In this document: positions 63,409-64,000 of the stretch, piece after piece
Numbering within the stretch: position 1 is the stretch's first letter
Layout of the letters: every line of letters begins with the position of its first letter
Source: Drosophila miranda
Taxonomy: Eukaryota > Arthropoda > Insecta > Diptera > Drosophilidae
NCBI RefSeq assembly: GCF_003369915.1
Contig: NC_046675.1
Span: 3,658,001 to 3,722,000, forward strand
Reading direction: 5' to 3'
DNA length: 64,000 nt
Position numbers and translations under genes: made by a program
Notes under the pieces: generated by a model
What the model was told of the DNA's origin: nothing
Database searches by the model: none
The model's input: only the letters and a program-made list of their open reading frames with translations

Positions 63409-64000
63409 GGAAAAGCGGTCGGAATCAACAACGGTCTGCGTCTCGCAAAAAATTTAAAATAAATAAAAATGTAGTAGAATTGTGCCTGAAATGTCGTGGT
63501 CGTGATCCGTGTGCAATTGTCGTGCTCGAAATTGAATGTGCGCGAATTTAGCCGTGCAACAGAATCGAGGCGGCGCCACCGCGACGCCAAGCCAAGCCGA
63601 GGCAAAGCAAAGAAAGAAAAATATCCTTTGCCCACGCAGGATGGCTGTGTGAAGCAAATGGGAGAATAAGTCGTCAAAGCAGTGGTAGCAGCTGAAAAAG
63701 GAGAATAATAAGGGGCAGTGGCAGGAGGGAGAAGCCAAGCCGCAACTGCTGCAAGAGGATTACAATAACAACAACAACAACAACAGCTACATGAAAGTGC
63801 TTTCGATGTAAGAAATCCAACAGCAGCATCACAAGTGTAATATGTGGATGATGTTGCAACGTTGCGGCGAGTGCAACGCAGAGTAAAAGCAAAGCAAAAG
63901 CAGAACAAACAAAACGAGAGAAAGAGAGGGAGTGTGTGCTGTGTTTTCTCGCTCGCTCGCTTCTCAGTGTGTGCGTGTGCGAGAGTGTTTTGTCATTGTG
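63409..64000 (+). other. Probable 5' leader or first exon of a gene leaving the window
   Basis: Downstream of the Motif 1 site the base composition changes abruptly: CAA and CAG runs, AAGCAAAGCAAAAGC and GAGAGAAAGAGAGGGAG, typical of long Drosophila 5' untranslated regions. No long plus-strand reading frame starts here, so coding sequence, if any, lies beyond 64000. The opposite strand has an open frame of low-complexity Cys/Leu-rich sequence that I regard as chance. Confidence 0.35.

Noticed and set aside
63402..63908. 168-codon open frame on the minus strand
   Set aside because: Low-complexity Cys/Leu/Thr-rich translation of CAG/CAA repeats; it lies where a plus-strand 5' leader is more likely.
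1..64000. tRNA, rRNA and well-known Drosophila microRNA sequences
   Set aside because: No B-box GGTTCRANTCC in a suitable context and no match to the microRNA seeds I could recall; absence is by eye only.

Overview
This is eukaryotic, gene-sparse, intron-bearing DNA from a Drosophila genome, most probably of the obscura group (species placement is inference). The evidence is short introns of about 50-140 bp with GT-AG ends, TATA boxes about 30 bp upstream of short 5' leaders, insect-specific gene families (CheB-like chemosensory protein, secreted insect DNA/RNA non-specific endonucleases, DUF229 proteins), Drosophila core-promoter motifs (Motif 1 GGTCACACT, Motif 6 GTATATTT) and a DINE-1/INE-1 (Helentron) element with its usual subterminal inverted repeats and 3' hairpin. 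Simple repeats are very abundant. I found no tRNA, rRNA or CRISPR features.

Layout. 1-13.7 kb is non-coding as far as I can see, with simple repeats and GA-rich tracts. 13.7-14.5 kb holds a three-exon CheB-like gene (minus). 14.7-15.6 kb is a DINE-1 element, followed by a decayed coding fragment (16.15-16.57 kb). 16.9-18.85 kb is a two-exon TAF5/TAF5L-type WD40 gene (plus). Directly downstream and convergent to it I reconstruct a possible four-exon, 107-residue gene whose exons are all very short (19.19-19.83 kb, minus). 19.8-46.4 kb is a long non-coding stretch rich in microsatellites, containing a few candidate promoters and one possible coding relic.

46.4-57.0 kb is a cluster of secreted endonucleases: three intact genes in the same orientation with identical exon structure (46.49, 50.39 and 52.06 kb), then a degenerate retroelement-like segment and two frameshifted nuclease pseudogenes (55.5 and 56.65 kb). 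The second and third genes are a recent tandem pair, with near-identical introns but faster-changing exons. 57.9-60.0 kb is a DUF229 (alkaline-phosphatase/sulfatase-fold) gene on the minus strand. 61.1-63.4 kb is a diverged tandem array that carries copies of a housekeeping core promoter. The last copy, with a Motif 1 site at 63400, probably drives a plus-strand gene whose 5' leader runs off the right edge.

The genes do not form a pathway. The clearest unit is the nuclease cluster, whose signal peptides, conserved cysteines and NRGH active-site motif suggest secreted, probably digestive nucleases evolving by duplication, gene conversion and loss. Gene identities are at family level; orthology could not be tested without searches.
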